This document shows, one piece after another, positions 6,164-7,687 of a stretch of DNA of 7,687 nucleotides. Position 1 is the first letter of the stretch; each line of letters starts with the position of its first letter. A program made the translations under genes and the position numbers. The notes under the pieces were generated by a model. The model made no database searches. It saw nothing but the letters and a program-made list of their open reading frames with translations, and was not told the origin of the DNA. The DNA is from Thermoplasmatota archaeon (GTDB taxonomy: Archaea > Thermoplasmatota > E2 > DHVEG-1): contig JAGXLH010000073.1 of NCBI GenBank assembly GCA_018334795.1, forward strand, positions 1-7,687, read 5' to 3'.

Positions 6164-6586
6164 ATGGATATGATTACAATAAAAATAATGAAACAAGCTA
6201 TAGAACATAAAATTGGTTTAAGAACGACACGTGCAAAAAAAATTGCGGCGTTTATCATGGATATGTTCGGATATGAACTAAGAATTATTGATAACGTACT
6301 TACAAGTGATGAACGACAAATTTTTTATATGTTAGAAAGAGAAGGAATTTTAAGTACTTGTAGAGAACAAACTCGGCTTTATGATGGACGGGCTTGGATG
6401 ACACATTACTGGGAACTTAATACTACTGACATTCTCCGTTATTCGATAAAAAGCAAACCTCAGAGTATCAAAAAAACATTACAAGAAAAAGTTTCAGCTC
6501 AAACAAATATTTATAACACGCTTTCTGAAGAAAAATGGCTTACAAGAAAGATACTGAATCATGATCCTTTTTCAACTATTCATTAA
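6164..6586 (+). CDS. Small DUF6015-like archaeal protein, unknown function
   Basis: A 140-residue soluble protein with no signal or membrane segment. From memory it resembles the archaeal DUF6015 family: an N-terminal helical part (IKIMKQAIEHKIGLRTTRAKKIAAFIMDMFGYELRIIDNVL, about 6-46), then DERQIFYMLEREGILSTCREQTRLYDGRAWMTHYWEL (about 49-85). The last part looks like a winged-helix element: a helix ending in EREGIL, then a turn and two strands, as in small regulators that sense or bind a ligand. The basic tail at about 95-140 is predicted helical and weakly conserved in appearance. A nucleic-acid-binding or regulatory role is an inference; no catalytic motif is seen. Met3 at 6170 is an alternative start, but GAGGGGG spacing allows the ATG at 6164. 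It is monocistronic and converges on the hydrolase gene with a 33-base gap. Confidence 0.82.
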   Translation: MDMITIKIMKQAIEHKIGLRTTRAKKIAAFIMDMFGYELRIIDNVLTSDERQIFYMLEREGILSTCREQTRLYDGRAWMTHYWELNTTDILRYSIKSKPQSIKKTLQEKVSAQTNIYNTLSEEKWLTRKILNHDPFSTIH

Positions 6587-6590
6587 ACAC

Positions 6591-6597
6591 AAAAAAA
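6591..6597 (-). terminator. Oligo-T terminator of the hydrolase gene
   Basis: Seven A on the plus strand read as seven T on the minus strand, 22 bases after the hydrolase stop codon. For the converging plus-strand gene, a 5-T run at 6623-6627 is the nearest candidate. Confidence 0.5.
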
Positions 6598-6619
6598 GAT
6601 AGTATTAGAAAACGAGATA

Positions 6620-7687
6620 TTATTTTTCTTTGATGAACACATCATCAAAATCATCAAATAAATCAATTAACACTTCCTGATCTTCATTTTTAAGATGCAC
6701 ATCGAAAAATGCTTTTTCAAACAATCGAGTAACATCAACTACATATTTTGAATCCGCAGTTCCAAATCCAAGAAGTGAAGAAGGAACAAAAGGCATCAAA
6801 TGACCGAGTAATACTCCAACATCAGTATAACTGTAATGCGCTGATCCTTCGATTCCTACTTGATATGCAACATTAGTAAACTGATCCCATAAATAATCGT
6901 AACTACTATGATTAAAACGTTGCTCTGCACACATTAATAAAAACGGCGTGGAAATAGACCCATTCAAAAAATTATTGTAAACGACACCATCTAATGTAAA
7001 TCCAGCTTGAATGCGTTCATCTTCAAAGCAACAACTCATAGTAGCTGCTCCACCAAAAGAATGACCAAACATTCCAACTCGCGAACAATCAAAAACACCA
7101 GATAGCAACGAATCAGTCTGATTTAATTCCTCCACTGTATCTAACACAAATAATGCATCATCAATAACAGATCGTTGAGACCGGATTAAAAATTCCCTTG
7201 ATTCAGAAAGATTACCCGGTAAATCAGCAATATACACCTTACGGCCATCTGGAAAAACAGTAACTCCAGATACAAACGGATGATTCATAGAAACAACAAC
7301 ATACCCATGACTTACCATTTCATCGATGAAAGAAGTGTAAATCACATCCACGCCATCATAACCTGGAGAAAATAATAACACTGGAAAAGAAGTTGATTGA
7401 ACAGGGATGGCGTTTTCGTAAATATATGGATGAACAAACGTATAAGCATCATTTGGAATAGTTACTAATGGAACGGGGCCTTGATTTCGCAGCCAAGAAA
7501 ACGTAATTTCATCCATGTAATCAGATCGTTTATCAAAATCAGAGCATCCCGTTGGATACCATACTTTCACCATCAGTTCCCGATCATCTGTTTCATCCTC
7601 AGTGAACCATTCATCTCTAGATTCGTCAATGAGATGATATGATTTAACACCAACATGATACGGACCAGTTGGCTGAGGTAAAAAGGA
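6620..7687 (-). CDS. PAF-acetylhydrolase-type alpha/beta hydrolase, N-terminus beyond the window
   Basis: The frame stays open past the ATG at 7573 to the right edge, and those extra 38 residues (LPQPTGPYHVGVKSYHL, DESRDEWF, DRELMVKVWYP) match the conserved start of PAF-acetylhydrolase isoform II-like proteins (PF03403), so that ATG is an internal Met; 355 residues are visible. Core elements, numbered from the first visible residue: oxyanion strand LLFSPGYDG (about 104-112), YVVVSMNHP strand, nucleophile elbow GHSFGG with Ser210 (codon 7058-7060), probable acid Asp233 in TLDG (codon 6989-6991), and His284 in GSAHYSYTD (codon 6836-6838). The triad therefore looks complete. The family hydrolyses short or oxidised acyl esters of phospholipids, but many microbial members act on other esters, and archaeal lipids are ether-linked, so the substrate is open. 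Any signal peptide or lipobox would lie outside the window. Confidence 0.9.
   Translation of the reverse strand, partial: SFLPQPTGPYHVGVKSYHLIDESRDEWFTEDETDDRELMVKVWYPTGCSDFDKRSDYMDEITFSWLRNQGPVPLVTIPNDAYTFVHPYIYENAIPVQSTSFPVLLFSPGYDGVDVIYTSFIDEMVSHGYVVVSMNHPFVSGVTVFPDGRKVYIADLPGNLSESREFLIRSQRSVIDDALFVLDTVEELNQTDSLLSGVFDCSRVGMFGHSFGGAATMSCCFEDERIQAGFTLDGVVYNNFLNGSISTPFLLMCAEQRFNHSSYDYLWDQFTNVAYQVGIEGSAHYSYTDVGVLLGHLMPFVPSSLLGFGTADSKYVVDVTRLFEKAFFDVHLKNEDQEVLIDLFDDFDDVFIKEK

Noticed and set aside
6046..6258. Minus-strand open frame of 70 codons, hydrophobic.
   Set aside because: It overlaps the promoter region and 5' end of the DUF6015-like gene and contains low-complexity residues from T/A-rich DNA; no family resemblance.
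7571..7573. ATG as the start codon of the hydrolase.
   Set aside because: The 38 upstream codons to the window edge are open and encode conserved family sequence (TGPYHVGV, DRELMVKVWYP), so this Met is internal.

Overview
This window looks like part of an AT-rich archaeal chromosome. The evidence is archaeal-style promoters (TTTAAATA-type TATA boxes about 25 bases ahead of likely transcript starts), oligo-T terminators, a tRNA gene without an encoded CCA end, a pilin with a class III (type IV pilin) signal sequence, and paired type II/IV secretion 'F' membrane proteins. One small gene resembles the DUF6015 family, which I associate from memory with Thermoplasmata-like Euryarchaeota. That placement is an inference; no marker gene here settles it.

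Left part (1-4612, + strand) is a cell-surface region. It starts inside a T2SSF/TadC-type membrane protein, followed by a second one overlapping it by 4 bases. Together they look like the two halves of an archaeal pilus platform (PilC/FlaJ type). A T-rich terminator ends that unit. A new TATA box then drives a two-gene unit: a pilin-anchored protein whose long exposed part is an Ig-like domain with a LamG/concanavalin-type lectin fold inserted in it, and 9 bases later a 638-residue secreted protein with a choice-of-anchor-L-like domain, a DUF11-type repeat and a C-terminal jelly-roll. The simplest reading is that the platform assembles or inserts the pilin-like protein, and the pair forms a surface adhesin. 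No binding target can be read from the sequence.

Middle part (4626-6163): a convergent gene for a single-pass, N-terminally anchored coiled-coil protein rich in N-glycosylation sequons; a complete tRNA-Asp(GUC) gene with its own promoter and terminator; and a cold-shock-domain protein with a short leader, followed by an unusually dense run of oligo-T terminators.

Right part (6164-7687): a small DUF6015-like protein behind two tandem TATA boxes, then a convergent alpha/beta hydrolase of the platelet-activating-factor acetylhydrolase type with its catalytic triad in place. Its N-terminus lies beyond the right edge. The most notable content is the pilin/lectin/adhesin unit next to the pilus platform. 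I see no CRISPR array, insertion sequence, phage gene or defence system.
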